In this document: piece by piece, positions 1 through 9,106 of the stretch | How the letters are laid out: every line of letters starts with the position of its first letter | Position numbering within the stretch: position 1 is the first letter of the stretch | Assembly (NCBI RefSeq): GCF_036242395.1 | Contig: NZ_CP108458.1 | Span: 5,208,001-5,272,000, forward strand | Length of the DNA stretch: 64,000 nt | Source: Kitasatospora sp. NBC_01266 | Lineage (GTDB): Bacteria; Actinomycetota; Actinomycetes; Streptomycetales; Streptomycetaceae | Direction: 5' to 3' | The notes under the pieces: model-generated | Told to the model about the DNA's origin: nothing | Database searches by the model: none | The model's input: only the letters and a program-made list of their open reading frames with translations | Made by a program: the position numbers and the translations under genes

Positions 1-762
1 GACGCCTGGGAGGTGCAGGGCCGCGGTGAGCTGGCGCTGGCCATCCTGGTCGAGACCATGCGCCGGGAGCTCTTCGAGCTGACCGTCGGCAAGCCGCAGG
101 TGGTCACCAAGGTCATCAACGGCAAGACCCACGAGCCGGTCGAGCGGATGACGATCGACAGCCCCGAGGAGTACCTGGGCGCGATCACCCAGCTGATGGC
201 CGTCCGCAAGGGCCGCATGGAGACCATGACGAACCACGGCTCCGGCTGGGTCCGGATGGAGTTCATCGTCCCGTCGCGCGGCCTGATCGGCTTCCGCACC
301 CAGTTCCTGACCGACACCCGCGGTACGGGTATCGCGCACAGCATCTTCGAGGGCCACGAGCCGTGGTTCGGCGAGCTGCGGATGCGCAACAACGGTTCGC
401 TGGTGGCCGACCGCGCCGGTGTGGTGACCCCGTTCGCCATGATGGGCATCCAGGAGCGCGGCACGCTCTTCGTCGAGCCCACCACCGAGGTGTACGAGGG
501 CATGATCGTCGGCGAGAACTCGCGCCAGGACGACATGGACATCAACATCACCAAGGAGAAGAAGCTCACCAACATGCGTGCGGCTTCCTCCGACACCACC
601 GAGAACCTGGTGCCGCCGCGCAAGCTGTCGCTGGAGCAGTCGCTCGAGTTCTGCCGCGAGGACGAGTGCATCGAGGTCACCCCGGAGACCGTGCGTATCC
701 GCAAGGTCGTGCTGGACCAGAAGGAGCGCGGCCGTAGCGCTTCGCGTGCCAAGAAGAACTGA
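1..762 (+). CDS. typA: Translational GTPase TypA/BipA, C-terminal part (5' end outside window)
   Basis: The reading frame is open from the first base, so the gene is truncated at its 5' end by the window edge. The visible ~253 residues correspond to EF-G-like domain V and the BipA-specific C-terminal domain; the G domain is not visible. Recognisable stretches are RRELFELTVGKPQVV, the SRGLIGFRTQFL region with TDTRGTGI, and NITKEKKLTNMRAASSD near the end. TypA/BipA is a ribosome-binding GTPase linked to stress adaptation and 50S assembly. A very strong hairpin follows 20 bases after the stop, so the transcript ends here and the peptide-transport operon downstream is separate. Identity is confident from the well conserved C-terminal sequence. 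Confidence 0.95.
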   Translation, partial: DAWEVQGRGELALAILVETMRRELFELTVGKPQVVTKVINGKTHEPVERMTIDSPEEYLGAITQLMAVRKGRMETMTNHGSGWVRMEFIVPSRGLIGFRTQFLTDTRGTGIAHSIFEGHEPWFGELRMRNNGSLVADRAGVVTPFAMMGIQERGTLFVEPTTEVYEGMIVGENSRQDDMDINITKEKKLTNMRAASSDTTENLVPPRKLSLEQSLEFCREDECIEVTPETVRIRKVVLDQKERGRSASRAKKN

Positions 763-782
763 CGCCTGACCAGCCGTCAGCC

Positions 783-831
783 GAAACGCCGTCAGCCGGT
801 TCCCCCGAGGGGAGCCGGCTGACGGCGTTTC
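783..831 (+). terminator. Intrinsic terminator of typA
   Basis: A nearly perfect 23-bp inverted repeat with a 3-base loop starts 20 bases after the typA stop codon. There is only a weak T-run, as is usual in streptomycetes. Confidence 0.85.
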
Positions 832-909
832 AGTCACCTGTTCGGCGGCACCGGGCGCCCGAGTGGCCCTGCTGCGGGTGCGTCGTCGCCGCCCCGCCCT
901 TCGAATGGG

Positions 910-925
910 GTGTGATGCCTCACAC
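910..925. promoter_or_regulatory. Palindrome GTGTGA-N4-TCACAC upstream of the plus-strand peptide importer
   Basis: Six-base perfect arms flank TGCC, ending 5 bases before the Shine-Dalgarno GAGGAGG of the SBP gene. It could be a repressor operator or a small RNA hairpin next to the ribosome-binding site. No matching regulator gene is adjacent. Its role is inferred only from symmetry and position. Confidence 0.4.
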
Positions 926-944
926 ACCCCCGAGGAGGTCCTTC

Positions 945-2576
945 ATGCCTTCAGCCACCAGAGTGCGCTGGGCCGTGATCGCAGTGACATCGGCGGCCCT
1001 GGTGGCCACCGGTTGCAGCAGCAGCAACAGCGGCTCCAGCACGAACGGCAATGGTGTCGTCCGAGCGTGGTGGGGCGACCCGGCGAACCCGTTGGAGCCC
1101 GCCAACACCAACGAGGTGAACGGTGGCGCGGTGATGAACATGGTCTTCGCCGGTCTGGTCCAGTACGACCCGAAGACGAGCGCGCCGAGCAACGCCAACG
1201 CCCAGTCGATCACCTCCTCCGACCAGCAGAACTGGACCGTGACGCTCAAGCCGGGCTGGAAGTTCAGCGACGGCACCCCGGTGACCGCCACCTCCTACGT
1301 GGACGCCTGGAACTACGGCGCGCTGTCCACCAACAAGCAGGTCAACGCCAGCTTCTTCCAGTACATCCAGGGCTACAACGACGTCGCGCCGGCCAGCGGT
1401 TCGCCGACCGCGCAGACCATGTCGGGCCTCAAGGTGGTCAATGACAGCACCTTCACGGTGGCGCTCAGCCAGAAGTTCACCACCTGGCCGCAGACCCTGG
1501 GCTACAACGCGTACTACCCGCTGCCCACGACCTTCTTCACCAACCACGCCGCGTTCCTGAACAAGCCCATCGGCGACGGGCCGTACATGATCCAGTCGTA
1601 CACCCGCAGCCAGCAGATGCAGCTGGTGCCGAACCCGGACTACAGCGGCACCAACAAGCCGCAGAACGGCGGCATCAACCTCATCGTCTACACCGACCCG
1701 AACGCCGCCTACTCCGACCTCCAGTCCGGTGCGCTCGACGTCGACAACACGCTCTCCAACACGGCGATCAAGACCCTGGCGGGCGGGCCGAGCGGCGGCC
1801 GCTTCCTCAACACCCCGGCCGGCATCATCCAGACCATCTCGTTCCCGCTCTACCAGCCGCAGTGGAGCACGGCCAACGCGGCGCTGGTCCGCCAGGGCAT
1901 CTCGATGGCGATCGACCGGGACACCATCGTGAAGACCATCTTCACCAACACCCGGACCTCGGCCACCGACTGGACCTCCCCGGTGCTCGGCGACGCGGGC
2001 GGCTTCAAGGCCGGCCTCTGCGGTGACCTGTGCACCTACAACCCCACCAAGGCCAAGCAACTGATCGAGCAGGGCGGTGGCATCCCGGGTGGCCAGCTGA
2101 CCATCAGCTACAACGCCGACGGCCCGCACAAGGACTGGGTCGACGCCACCTGCAACAGCATCAACACGGTGCTGGGCAACAACAACGCCTGCGTCGGCAA
2201 CCCGATCGGCACCTTCGCGGACTTCCGCAACCAGATCACCAGCCAGAAGATGACCGGCCCGTTCCGGACCGGCTGGCAGATGGACTACCCGCTGATCCAG
2301 GACTTCATGCAGCCGGTCTACACCACCACCGGGTCCTCCAACGACTCGCACTACAACAACCAGGCGTTCGACAACGAGGTCAACACGGCCAACGCGGCAC
2401 CGGATGCGGCCACCTCGGTCTCCGACTTCCAGACCGCGGAGAAGATGCTCGTCACCGACGTGCCGGCCATCCCGCTCTGGTACCAGAACGGCACCGTGGC
2501 CTGGTCCAGCCACGTCAACAACGTGATGCTCGACCCGTTCAGCGTCCCGGTCTACACCGAGATCACCGTCAGTTAG
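945..2576 (+). CDS. Peptide ABC transporter substrate-binding lipoprotein (SBP_bac_5 family)
   Basis: A 543-residue solute-binding protein of the DppA/OppA family that captures peptides outside the membrane and hands them to the permeases encoded next. The ATG at 945 is chosen because GAGGAGG lies 7 bases upstream and it puts a lipoprotein signal (LVATGC, Cys24) at the N-terminus; an in-frame ATG at 912 lacks such a site. A Ser/Asn/Gly-rich linker follows the cysteine. The lipobox has Ala at -3, slightly unusual but tolerated. Family hallmarks include WKFSDGTPVTATSYVDAW. First gene of an SBP-permease-permease-ATPase-ATPase operon. The substrate cannot be read from sequence; di- or oligopeptide is inferred from the family. 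Confidence 0.92.
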   Translation: MPSATRVRWAVIAVTSAALVATGCSSSNSGSSTNGNGVVRAWWGDPANPLEPANTNEVNGGAVMNMVFAGLVQYDPKTSAPSNANAQSITSSDQQNWTVTLKPGWKFSDGTPVTATSYVDAWNYGALSTNKQVNASFFQYIQGYNDVAPASGSPTAQTMSGLKVVNDSTFTVALSQKFTTWPQTLGYNAYYPLPTTFFTNHAAFLNKPIGDGPYMIQSYTRSQQMQLVPNPDYSGTNKPQNGGINLIVYTDPNAAYSDLQSGALDVDNTLSNTAIKTLAGGPSGGRFLNTPAGIIQTISFPLYQPQWSTANAALVRQGISMAIDRDTIVKTIFTNTRTSATDWTSPVLGDAGGFKAGLCGDLCTYNPTKAKQLIEQGGGIPGGQLTISYNADGPHKDWVDATCNSINTVLGNNNACVGNPIGTFADFRNQITSQKMTGPFRTGWQMDYPLIQDFMQPVYTTTGSSNDSHYNNQAFDNEVNTANAAPDAATSVSDFQTAEKMLVTDVPAIPLWYQNGTVAWSSHVNNVMLDPFSVPVYTEITVS

Positions 2577-2583
2577 CCAGCGG

Positions 2584-2616
2584 CGGCGGCCGGCTCCCGG
2601 GTGGAGCCGGCCGCCG
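2584..2616 (+). terminator. Hairpin between SBP and first permease
   Basis: A perfect 14-bp GC-rich stem with a 5-base loop lies 8 bases after the SBP stop and before the permease ribosome-binding site. Inside an operon this is better read as a partial terminator or 3' stabiliser that raises SBP output over the membrane genes. A similar hairpin follows the SBP gene of the opposing operon. Confidence 0.65.
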
Positions 2617-2643
2617 GTCTTCGCCTGCTCAGTGGAGGTTCGC

Positions 2644-3567
2644 ATGGGACGCTACGTCCTACGGCGCCTGCTCCAGATGATCCCGGTCTTCATCGGGACC
2701 ACCTTCCTGATCTTCGTCATGGTGCACGCGCTCGGCGACCCGGTGGCCGCGCTCTTCGGCGACCGGGCGCCGGACCCGGCGGTCGCGGCGCAGATCCGGG
2801 CCCAGTACAACCTGAACGACCCGCTCTGGCTCCAGTACATCAAGTACATGGGCAAGCTGTTCCGTTGGGACTTCGGCACCACCTTCAGCGGTCAGACGGT
2901 GACCTCGCAGCTGGCGGCCGCCTACCCGGTGACCCTCAAGCTCACCGCGGTGGCCTTCACCATCGAGGTGATCTTCGGGATCGGCCTCGGTCTGCTCAGC
3001 GGCCTGCGCCGGGGCCGGACCGCGGACCACTCGGTGCTGATCCTGACCCTGGTGGTCATCTCGATCCCCACCTTCGTCACCGGTTACGTGCTGCAGTACC
3101 TGGTCGGAGTGAAGTGGGGGATCCTGCCGGCCACGGTCGGCTTCGACGTGACCCTCCAGTCGCTGATCCTGCCGGGCATCGTGCTGGCCTCGGTCTCGCT
3201 GGCCTATGTCGCCCGGCTGACCAGGACCACCGTCGCGGAGAACTCCCGGGCGGACTACGTGCGTACGGCGACGGCCAAGGGCCTGCCCAAGCGCCGGGTG
3301 GTGATCAACCACCTGCTGCGCAACTCGCTGATCCCCGTCGTCACCTTTCTCGGCACCGACCTGGGTGCGCTGATGGGTGGCGCGCTGGTGACGGAGCGCA
3401 TCTTCAACATCCACGGCGTCGGCTACACCCTGTACCAGGGGATCGTCCGGCAGAGCACCAACACCGTGGTCGGTTTCGTGACCATCCTGGTGATCATCTT
3501 CCTGCTGGCCAACCTGCTCGTCGACCTGCTCTACGCGGTCCTGGACCCGAGGATCCGGTATGCCTGA
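2644..3567 (+). CDS. Peptide ABC transporter permease, DppB/OppB type
   Basis: A 307-residue inner-membrane permease with the usual six predicted helices (first ~residues 9-30) and the binding-protein-dependent transport (BPD_transp_1) domain. The EAA loop is seen around DYVRTATAKGLPKRRVVINHLLRNSLIP, which docks on the ATPases. The ATG at 2644 follows GGAGG by 5 bases and gives the typical MGRYVLRRLLQMIPVF start of DppB proteins. The 3' end overlaps the next permease by 8 bases, indicating translational coupling. It forms the translocation pore with the DppC-type partner. Confidence 0.93.
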   Translation: MGRYVLRRLLQMIPVFIGTTFLIFVMVHALGDPVAALFGDRAPDPAVAAQIRAQYNLNDPLWLQYIKYMGKLFRWDFGTTFSGQTVTSQLAAAYPVTLKLTAVAFTIEVIFGIGLGLLSGLRRGRTADHSVLILTLVVISIPTFVTGYVLQYLVGVKWGILPATVGFDVTLQSLILPGIVLASVSLAYVARLTRTTVAENSRADYVRTATAKGLPKRRVVINHLLRNSLIPVVTFLGTDLGALMGGALVTERIFNIHGVGYTLYQGIVRQSTNTVVGFVTILVIIFLLANLLVDLLYAVLDPRIRYA

Positions 3568-4591
3568 CCAGGAGAAGTACAACCGATCGGATCCGATGGC
3601 GGGGGCCGGTGACGAAGACGAGGAGATGCAGAGCGCGGTCGAGAGCCGCACCCTCGACCTCGGCACCATGGAGGGCGAGACCCTTATCAAGGCCGAGCGC
3701 CTCGCCGACCATCCGGAGACCCCCGCCGCCGGCGAGGAGCGGGTGGTGCCGCGCAGCCTGTGGCAGGACGCCTGGCGCGACCTGCGGCGCAATCCGATCT
3801 TCATCATCTCGGGGCTGCTGATCGTCTTCCTGGTCATCGTGGCGATCTGGCCAGGCCTGTTCACCTCGACCAACCCGCTCAACTGCGACCTGACCAAGTC
3901 GCAGGACGGGCCCACCTCGGGCCACCCGTTCGGGTACGACACCCAGGGCTGCGACGTCTACGCGCGGACGATCTACGGCGCGCGTGCCTCGATCACCGTC
4001 GGCGTCTGCGCCACCGCCGGGTCGGCGCTGGTGGGCACCCTACTGGGCGGTCTGGCCGGCTTCTTCGGCGGCTGGTCGGACTCGGTGATCTCCCGGGTCG
4101 CCGACATCTTCTTCGGCATCCCGATCCTGCTCGGCGGCCTGGTCTTCCTCTCGGTGATCAGCATCAGGTCGATCTGGATCGTGGTGGCGTTCATCGTGGT
4201 GCTCGGCTGGCCGCAGCTGGCCCGCATCGGCCGCGGCGCGGTCATCACGGCCAAGCAGCAGGACTACGTCACGGCGGCCAGAGCGCTGGGCGCGAGCAGC
4301 GGGCGGCTGATGCTGCGGCACATCCTGCCGAACGCGGTGGCGCCGATCATCGTGGTGGCCACCATCGCGCTGGGTACCTACATCGCACTGGAGGCCACGC
4401 TGAGCTACCTCGGCGTCGGGCTCAAGCCGCCGACGGTCTCCTGGGGCATCGACATCTCGGCCGCCTCGGACAGCTTCAGCATCGCGCCGCACATGCTGCT
4501 CTTCCCCGCCGGGGCACTGAGCATCACCGTGCTCGCGTTCATCATGCTCGGCGACGCGGTCCGCGACGCCCTCGACCCCAAGCTGCGCTGA
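3560..4591 (+). CDS. Peptide ABC transporter permease, DppC/OppC type
   Basis: 343 residues. An acidic ~65-residue cytosolic N-terminal extension precedes the OppC N-terminal helix (IFIISGLLIVFLVIVAIWPGLF) and the BPD_transp_1 domain. The EAA loop is visible at DYVTAARALGASSGRLMLRHILPNAVAP. The last residues, GDAVRDALDPKLR, are a hallmark of this family. It pairs with the DppB-type permease, whose gene it overlaps by 8 bases. The extended acidic N-terminus is longer than in most DppC proteins; its role is unknown. Confidence 0.93.
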   Translation: MPDQEKYNRSDPMAGAGDEDEEMQSAVESRTLDLGTMEGETLIKAERLADHPETPAAGEERVVPRSLWQDAWRDLRRNPIFIISGLLIVFLVIVAIWPGLFTSTNPLNCDLTKSQDGPTSGHPFGYDTQGCDVYARTIYGARASITVGVCATAGSALVGTLLGGLAGFFGGWSDSVISRVADIFFGIPILLGGLVFLSVISIRSIWIVVAFIVVLGWPQLARIGRGAVITAKQQDYVTAARALGASSGRLMLRHILPNAVAPIIVVATIALGTYIALEATLSYLGVGLKPPTVSWGIDISAASDSFSIAPHMLLFPAGALSITVLAFIMLGDAVRDALDPKLR

Positions 4592-4607
4592 GAGAGGGCC
4601 ACCACCG

Positions 4608-5663
4608 ATGAGTAGCAGCAGCATCAGTGCCCAGCCGCGCGAGGCCACCGCGGACACCGTCGAGTCCCCGCTGCTGGAGGTCCGCGACCTGCACGTGGAG
4701 TTCCGCACCCGGGATGGCGTTGCCAAGGCCGTCAACGGGGTGAACTACTCGGTCCGGGCCGGTGAGACGCTGGCCATCCTGGGCGAGTCGGGCTCCGGCA
4801 AGTCGGTCACCGCCCAGGCCGTGATGGGCATCCTGGACAGCCCGCCCGGCTTCGTGACGGGCGGTCAGATCGTCTTCAAGGGTCGCGACCTGCTGACCCT
4901 CGGCAAGGAGGAGCGGCGCAAGGTCCGCGGCTCGCAGATGGCGATGATCTTCCAGGACGCGCTCTCCTCGCTCAACCCGGTGCACAGCGTCGGGGCGCAG
5001 CTGGGCGAGATGTACCGGGTGCACCGGGGCAGTTCGCGCCAGGAGGCCAAGGCCAAGGCGATCGAGCTGATGGACCGGGTCCGGATCCCGGCCGCCAGGG
5101 CCCGGGTCGGCGACTACCCGCACCAGTTCTCCGGCGGTATGCGCCAGCGCATCATGATCGCGATGGCGCTGGCCCTGGAGCCGGACCTGATCATCGCCGA
5201 CGAGCCGACCACCGCGCTCGACGTCACCGTGCAGGCCCAGGTGATGGACCTGCTCGCGGAGCTGCAGGCCGAGTACCACATGGGCCTGATCCTGATCACC
5301 CACGACCTCGGGGTGGTCGCGGACGTGGCCGACAAGATCGCGGTGATGTACGCCGGGCGGATCGTGGAGACCGCCCCGGTGCACGAGCTGTACGCCAAGC
5401 CGGCCCACCCGTACACCCGTGGCCTGCTGGACTCCATCCCCCGGCTCGACCAGAAGGGGCAGGAGCTCTACGCGATCAAGGGCCTGCCGCCCAACCTGCT
5501 GCGGATCCCGCCCGGTTGCGCCTTCAACCCGCGCTGTCCGCGGGCCCAGGAGATCTGCCGGACCACGGTGCCGCCGCTCTTCGAGGTGACGGACGAGAGC
5601 GGTACGCCGCTGCCGGGGCGGGCCAGTGCCTGCCACTTCTGGAAGGAGACCCTCGATGACTGA
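4608..5663 (+). CDS. Peptide ABC transporter ATP-binding protein, DppD/OppD type
   Basis: 351-residue ATPase that powers the importer from the cytosolic face. Walker A is GESGSGKS (residues 59-66). The ABC signature FSGGMRQRIMIAMAL and Walker B LIIADEPTTALD follow, then a switch histidine in THDLG. The C-terminal oligopeptide/dipeptide transporter domain carries cysteines in CAFNPRCPRAQEIC. It begins 16 bases after the permease stop and overlaps the next ATPase gene by 8 bases. It is expected to form a heterodimer with the DppF-type subunit. Confidence 0.94.
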   Translation: MSSSSISAQPREATADTVESPLLEVRDLHVEFRTRDGVAKAVNGVNYSVRAGETLAILGESGSGKSVTAQAVMGILDSPPGFVTGGQIVFKGRDLLTLGKEERRKVRGSQMAMIFQDALSSLNPVHSVGAQLGEMYRVHRGSSRQEAKAKAIELMDRVRIPAARARVGDYPHQFSGGMRQRIMIAMALALEPDLIIADEPTTALDVTVQAQVMDLLAELQAEYHMGLILITHDLGVVADVADKIAVMYAGRIVETAPVHELYAKPAHPYTRGLLDSIPRLDQKGQELYAIKGLPPNLLRIPPGCAFNPRCPRAQEICRTTVPPLFEVTDESGTPLPGRASACHFWKETLDD

Positions 5664-6792
5664 CGGTGCCACCGCGCTCAGCGCGCCCGTGCCGCAGGGG
5701 GCGGCCTTCACCAAGGCGGTCGCCGAGGGCGAACCGATCCTGCAGATCCGCGAGCTGGTCAAGCACTTCCCGCTGACCCAGGGCGTGCTGGTGAAGAAGC
5801 AGATCGGCGCGGTCAAGGCGGTGGACGGGGTCTCCTTCGACCTGCGCAAGGGGGAGACCCTGGGCGTCGTCGGCGAGTCCGGCTGCGGCAAGTCGACGCT
5901 GGCCAAGGTGCTGATGAACCTGGAGCCGGCCACCAGCGGCTCGGTGCGCTACAAGGGGGAGGAGATCTCCCGGCTCTCCGGCGCGGCGCTGAAGGCGGTG
6001 CGGCGCAACATCCAGATGGTCTTCCAGGACCCGTACACCTCGCTCAACCCGCGGATGACGGTCGGCGACATCATCGGCGAGCCGTACGAGATCCACCCCG
6101 AGGTGGCGCCGAAGGGCGAGCGGCGCAGGGCGGTGCAGGACCTGCTGGACGTGGTCGGCCTGAACCCGGAGTACATCAACCGCTACCCGCACCAGTTCTC
6201 CGGCGGTCAGCGCCAGCGCATCGGCATCGCGCGCGGGCTGGCACTCAAGCCCGAGGTGATCATCTGCGACGAGCCGGTCTCCGCCCTCGACGTCTCGGTC
6301 CAGGCGCAGGTGATCAACCTGCTGGAGAAGCTGCAGGCCGAGTTCGAGCTGTCGTACATCTTCATCGCCCACGACCTGTCGATCGTCCGGCACATCTCGG
6401 ACCGGGTGGGCGTGATGTACCTGGGCAAGATGGTGGAGATCGGCAGCGACCTGGAGATCTACGACCACGCCACCCACCCGTACACCCAGGCGCTGCTCTC
6501 CGCGGTCCCGGTGCCCGACCCCGCGGCCCGTCAGGCCCGCGGCCGGATCGTGCTCACCGGCGACGTCCCCTCGCCGGCCGACCCGCCCTCCGGCTGCCGC
6601 TTCCGCACCCGGTGCTGGAAGGCGCAGGAGAAGTGCGCGATCGAGGAGCCGCTGCTCGCCGTGCCGTCCTGGCTGGATGGCCTGGCGGCGCACGACTCGG
6701 CGTGCCACTTCGCGGCGGAGCGCGAGGAGGAGGGGGAGGGCGAGCGCGGCGAGGGCGAGGGCGGGCCGACGAACGGCGGTGCCGCGCAGTAG
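5656..6792 (+). CDS. Peptide ABC transporter ATP-binding protein, DppF/OppF type
   Basis: 378-residue second ATPase of the importer. Walker A is GESGCGKS (73-80), signature FSGGQRQRIGIARGLAL, Walker B VIICDEPVSALD, and a C-terminal CRFRTRCWKAQEKC cysteine motif. The ATG at 5656 was chosen because AAGGAG lies 6-8 bases upstream and it overlaps the preceding gene by 8 bases. The tail ends in a Glu/Gly-rich run of no obvious function. Last gene of the operon, followed by a shared terminator with the convergent bldK-like operon. Confidence 0.94.
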   Translation: MTDGATALSAPVPQGAAFTKAVAEGEPILQIRELVKHFPLTQGVLVKKQIGAVKAVDGVSFDLRKGETLGVVGESGCGKSTLAKVLMNLEPATSGSVRYKGEEISRLSGAALKAVRRNIQMVFQDPYTSLNPRMTVGDIIGEPYEIHPEVAPKGERRRAVQDLLDVVGLNPEYINRYPHQFSGGQRQRIGIARGLALKPEVIICDEPVSALDVSVQAQVINLLEKLQAEFELSYIFIAHDLSIVRHISDRVGVMYLGKMVEIGSDLEIYDHATHPYTQALLSAVPVPDPAARQARGRIVLTGDVPSPADPPSGCRFRTRCWKAQEKCAIEEPLLAVPSWLDGLAAHDSACHFAAEREEEGEGERGEGEGGPTNGGAAQ

Positions 6793-6803
6793 CGGTGGCG
6801 GAC

Positions 6804-6841
6804 GCGACAGGGCCCCCTCCGAGCGGAGGGGGCCCTGTCGC
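6804..6841. terminator. Bidirectional terminator between two convergent peptide-import operons
   Basis: A perfect 17-bp inverted repeat (GCGACAGGGCCCCCTCC arm) with a 4-base loop sits between the two convergent stop codons, 12 and 17 bases from them, so it can end both transcripts. Confidence 0.85.
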
Positions 6842-6857
6842 TGAGCGGCTCGAGCGG

Positions 6858-7952
6858 TCAGTCCTTGACCACGCGGGCGGCCGGGACGGTCTCGGCCGGC
6901 TTGGCACCGGGGGCGACGCCGTCCTCGGGGAAGTGGCAGGCCGTCAGGTGGCCCTCGGCGTTGCCGCCGAGCTGGATCAGCGGCGGCTCCTCCGTGGCGC
7001 ACTTCTCCTGCGCCTTCCAGCAGCGGGTGCGGAACCGGCAGCCGGACGGCGGGTTGAGCGGGGAGGGCACGTCGCCGGTCAGGCGGATCCGCTCGTTGGC
7101 GGCGGTGTCCGGGTCGGCGTCCGGCGCGGCGGAGAGCAGCGCGTGGGTGTACGGGTGACGCGGCTTGTTGTAGAGCGAGTCGCGGTCGGCGATCTCGACC
7201 ACCTTGCCCAGGTACATCACCGCGACGCGCTGCGAGAAGTGCCGCACGATCGACAGGTCGTGCGCGATGAAGACGAAGGCGATGCCCAGCTCGCGCTGCA
7301 GGCCCTGGAGCAGGTTGACCACCTGCGCCTGGATCGACACGTCGAGCGCGGAGACCGGCTCGTCGGCGATGATCAGCTTCGGGTTGAGCGCGAGCGCGCG
7401 GGCGACCCCGATGCGCTGGCGCTGACCGCCGGAGAACTCGTGCGGGAAGCGGTTGTAGTGCTCCGGGTTGAGACCGACGGTCTCCAACAGCTCCTTGACC
7501 CGGGCCTCGCGGCCACCGGGCGGGTTGATGTTGTTGATCTCCATCGGCCCGGCGATGATCGTGCCGACCGTGTGCCGCGGGTTCAGCGACGAGTACGGGT
7601 CCTGGAAGATCATCTGGATCTCGGACCGGATCGGCGCCAGCTCCTTGCGGGTGGCGTGCGTGATGTCCTGGCCCTTGTACCGCACCGTGCCGCCGGTGGG
7701 CTCCAGCAGGCGGGTGAGCAGTCGACCGGTGGTCGACTTGCCGCAGCCGGACTCACCGACCAGGCCCAGGCTCTCGCCCTCCCGGACGTTGAAGCTGACA
7801 CCCTCGACCGCCTGGACCGCGCCGACCTGGCGCTTGAACGGGAAGCCGCCCATCACGGGGAAGTGCTTGGTGAGGCCGTCGACCTCCAGCAGGATGTTGC
7901 CGGGGGCAGGGACCGCAGCGTTCTGCTCGGCCGGAGTCTGCTCTGCGCTCAT
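6858..7952 (-). CDS. bldKE: Oligopeptide ABC transporter ATP-binding protein, OppF type (BldKE-like)
   Basis: 364-residue ATPase with Walker A GESGCGKS (66-73), signature FSGGQRQRIGVARALAL, Walker B LIIADEPVSALD and the C-terminal CRFRTRCWKAQEKC motif. It is the last gene of a minus-strand operon ordered permease-SBP-permease-ATPase-ATPase, which is the bldKA-bldKE order of Streptomyces coelicolor; the bldKE name rests on that position and on family type. BldK imports an extracellular peptide signal needed for aerial mycelium formation. It is closely similar to the DppF-type ATPase of the facing operon, suggesting ancient duplication. Confidence 0.85.
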   Translation of the reverse strand: MSAEQTPAEQNAAVPAPGNILLEVDGLTKHFPVMGGFPFKRQVGAVQAVEGVSFNVREGESLGLVGESGCGKSTTGRLLTRLLEPTGGTVRYKGQDITHATRKELAPIRSEIQMIFQDPYSSLNPRHTVGTIIAGPMEINNINPPGGREARVKELLETVGLNPEHYNRFPHEFSGGQRQRIGVARALALNPKLIIADEPVSALDVSIQAQVVNLLQGLQRELGIAFVFIAHDLSIVRHFSQRVAVMYLGKVVEIADRDSLYNKPRHPYTHALLSAAPDADPDTAANERIRLTGDVPSPLNPPSGCRFRTRCWKAQEKCATEEPPLIQLGGNAEGHLTACHFPEDGVAPGAKPAETVPAARVVKD

Positions 7953-7980
7953 GGGTTTTCCTTGGCTCCTTTACCGAGGC

Positions 7981-9051
7981 TCAGCTGCTCAGCCGGGGCA
8001 GGATCTGCTCGGTGAGGATGGACTGCTTCTGCTCAGGGGTGAGGTGGCAGGCCGAGAGGTGGCCGTTGGCCAGCTCCAGCGGCGGGCGCTCGGTCTCGCA
8101 CTTGCTGCCCTCCACCAGGTCACGGTACGTGCAGCGGGGGTGGAAAGCACAGCCGCTCGGCGGGTTCAGCAGCGACGGCGGGGTGCCGGGGATCGGCATC
8201 AGCGGGATGTCGACCGAGGCGTTGATCCGCGGGATAGAGCTGAGCAGGCCCCAGCCGTAGGGGTGCTGGGAGCTCTTCAGCACCTCGCGCATGGTGCCGC
8301 GCTCGACCGCGCGACCCGCGTACATCACCAGCACGTCGTCGGCGATCTCACGGATCACACCGAGGTCGTGGGTGATGAAGATGATCGAGGTGCCGCTCTC
8401 CTGCTGCAGGTCCTTGAGCAGGTCGATGATCTGCGCCTGGACGGTCACGTCGAGCGCGGTGGTCGGCTCGTCGGCGATCAGCATCTGCGGGTCGCAGACC
8501 AGGGCCATGGCGATCATGGCGCGCTGGCGCATACCGCCGGAGAACTGGTGCGGGAAGTCGTCGACCCGGGTCTGCGGCTGCGGGATACCGACCCGGCGCA
8601 GCATCTCGATCGCGCGCTCGCGGCCTTCCTTCTTGTTCGCGCCGGTGTGCTTCATGAACGGCTCGGCGATCTGCCGGCCGATCGTGTAGTACGGCGAGAG
8701 CGCGGCCAGCGCGTCCTGGAAGATCATCGCCATCTTGTTGCCGCGGAGCTTCTCCAGGTCCTTCTGCGAGGCCTTGAGCAGGTCCTGGCCGTCGAGGGTG
8801 ATGGAGCCCTCGATGGTGGTGTTCCTCGGGTTGTGCAGGCCCATCACGGCCAGGTTGGACACCGACTTGCCGGAGCCCGACTCACCCACGATGCCCAGGG
8901 TCTTGCCCTGCTCGAGGTCGAAGGAGAGGTTGTTGACGGCCTTGACGATGCCGTCCTCGGTACGGAAGCGGACCTGCAGGTCGCGCACCGAGAGGAAGGC
9001 ACTGCCGGTCTCGGGCGCGGGGATGGACTCGGACTTGGTGAGGGTGCTCAC
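7981..9051 (-). CDS. bldKD: Oligopeptide ABC transporter ATP-binding protein, OppD type (BldKD-like)
   Basis: 356-residue ATPase with Walker A GESGSGKS (56-63), signature FSGGMRQRAMIAMAL, Walker B MLIADEPTTALD, and a C-terminal cysteine motif beginning CAFHPRC. The downstream ATPase gene starts 28 bases after its stop and the permease gene ends 55 bases before its start, so it is inside the same operon. The bldKD name is by operon order and subunit type. It is expected to dimerise with the OppF-type partner. Confidence 0.85.
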   Translation of the reverse strand: MSTLTKSESIPAPETGSAFLSVRDLQVRFRTEDGIVKAVNNLSFDLEQGKTLGIVGESGSGKSVSNLAVMGLHNPRNTTIEGSITLDGQDLLKASQKDLEKLRGNKMAMIFQDALAALSPYYTIGRQIAEPFMKHTGANKKEGRERAIEMLRRVGIPQPQTRVDDFPHQFSGGMRQRAMIAMALVCDPQMLIADEPTTALDVTVQAQIIDLLKDLQQESGTSIIFITHDLGVIREIADDVLVMYAGRAVERGTMREVLKSSQHPYGWGLLSSIPRINASVDIPLMPIPGTPPSLLNPPSGCAFHPRCTYRDLVEGSKCETERPPLELANGHLSACHLTPEQKQSILTEQILPRLSS

Positions 9052-9106
9052 GGTCGGATCTCCTCGGGGGCGGGGTGGTGCGGTTCGGTCACGGGCGGGG
9101 CGGAGG

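Noticed and set aside
951..2645. Minus-strand open frame opposite the SBP gene
   Set aside because: Shadow of the SBP gene; product is Arg/Val/Gly-rich and lacks signal or domain.
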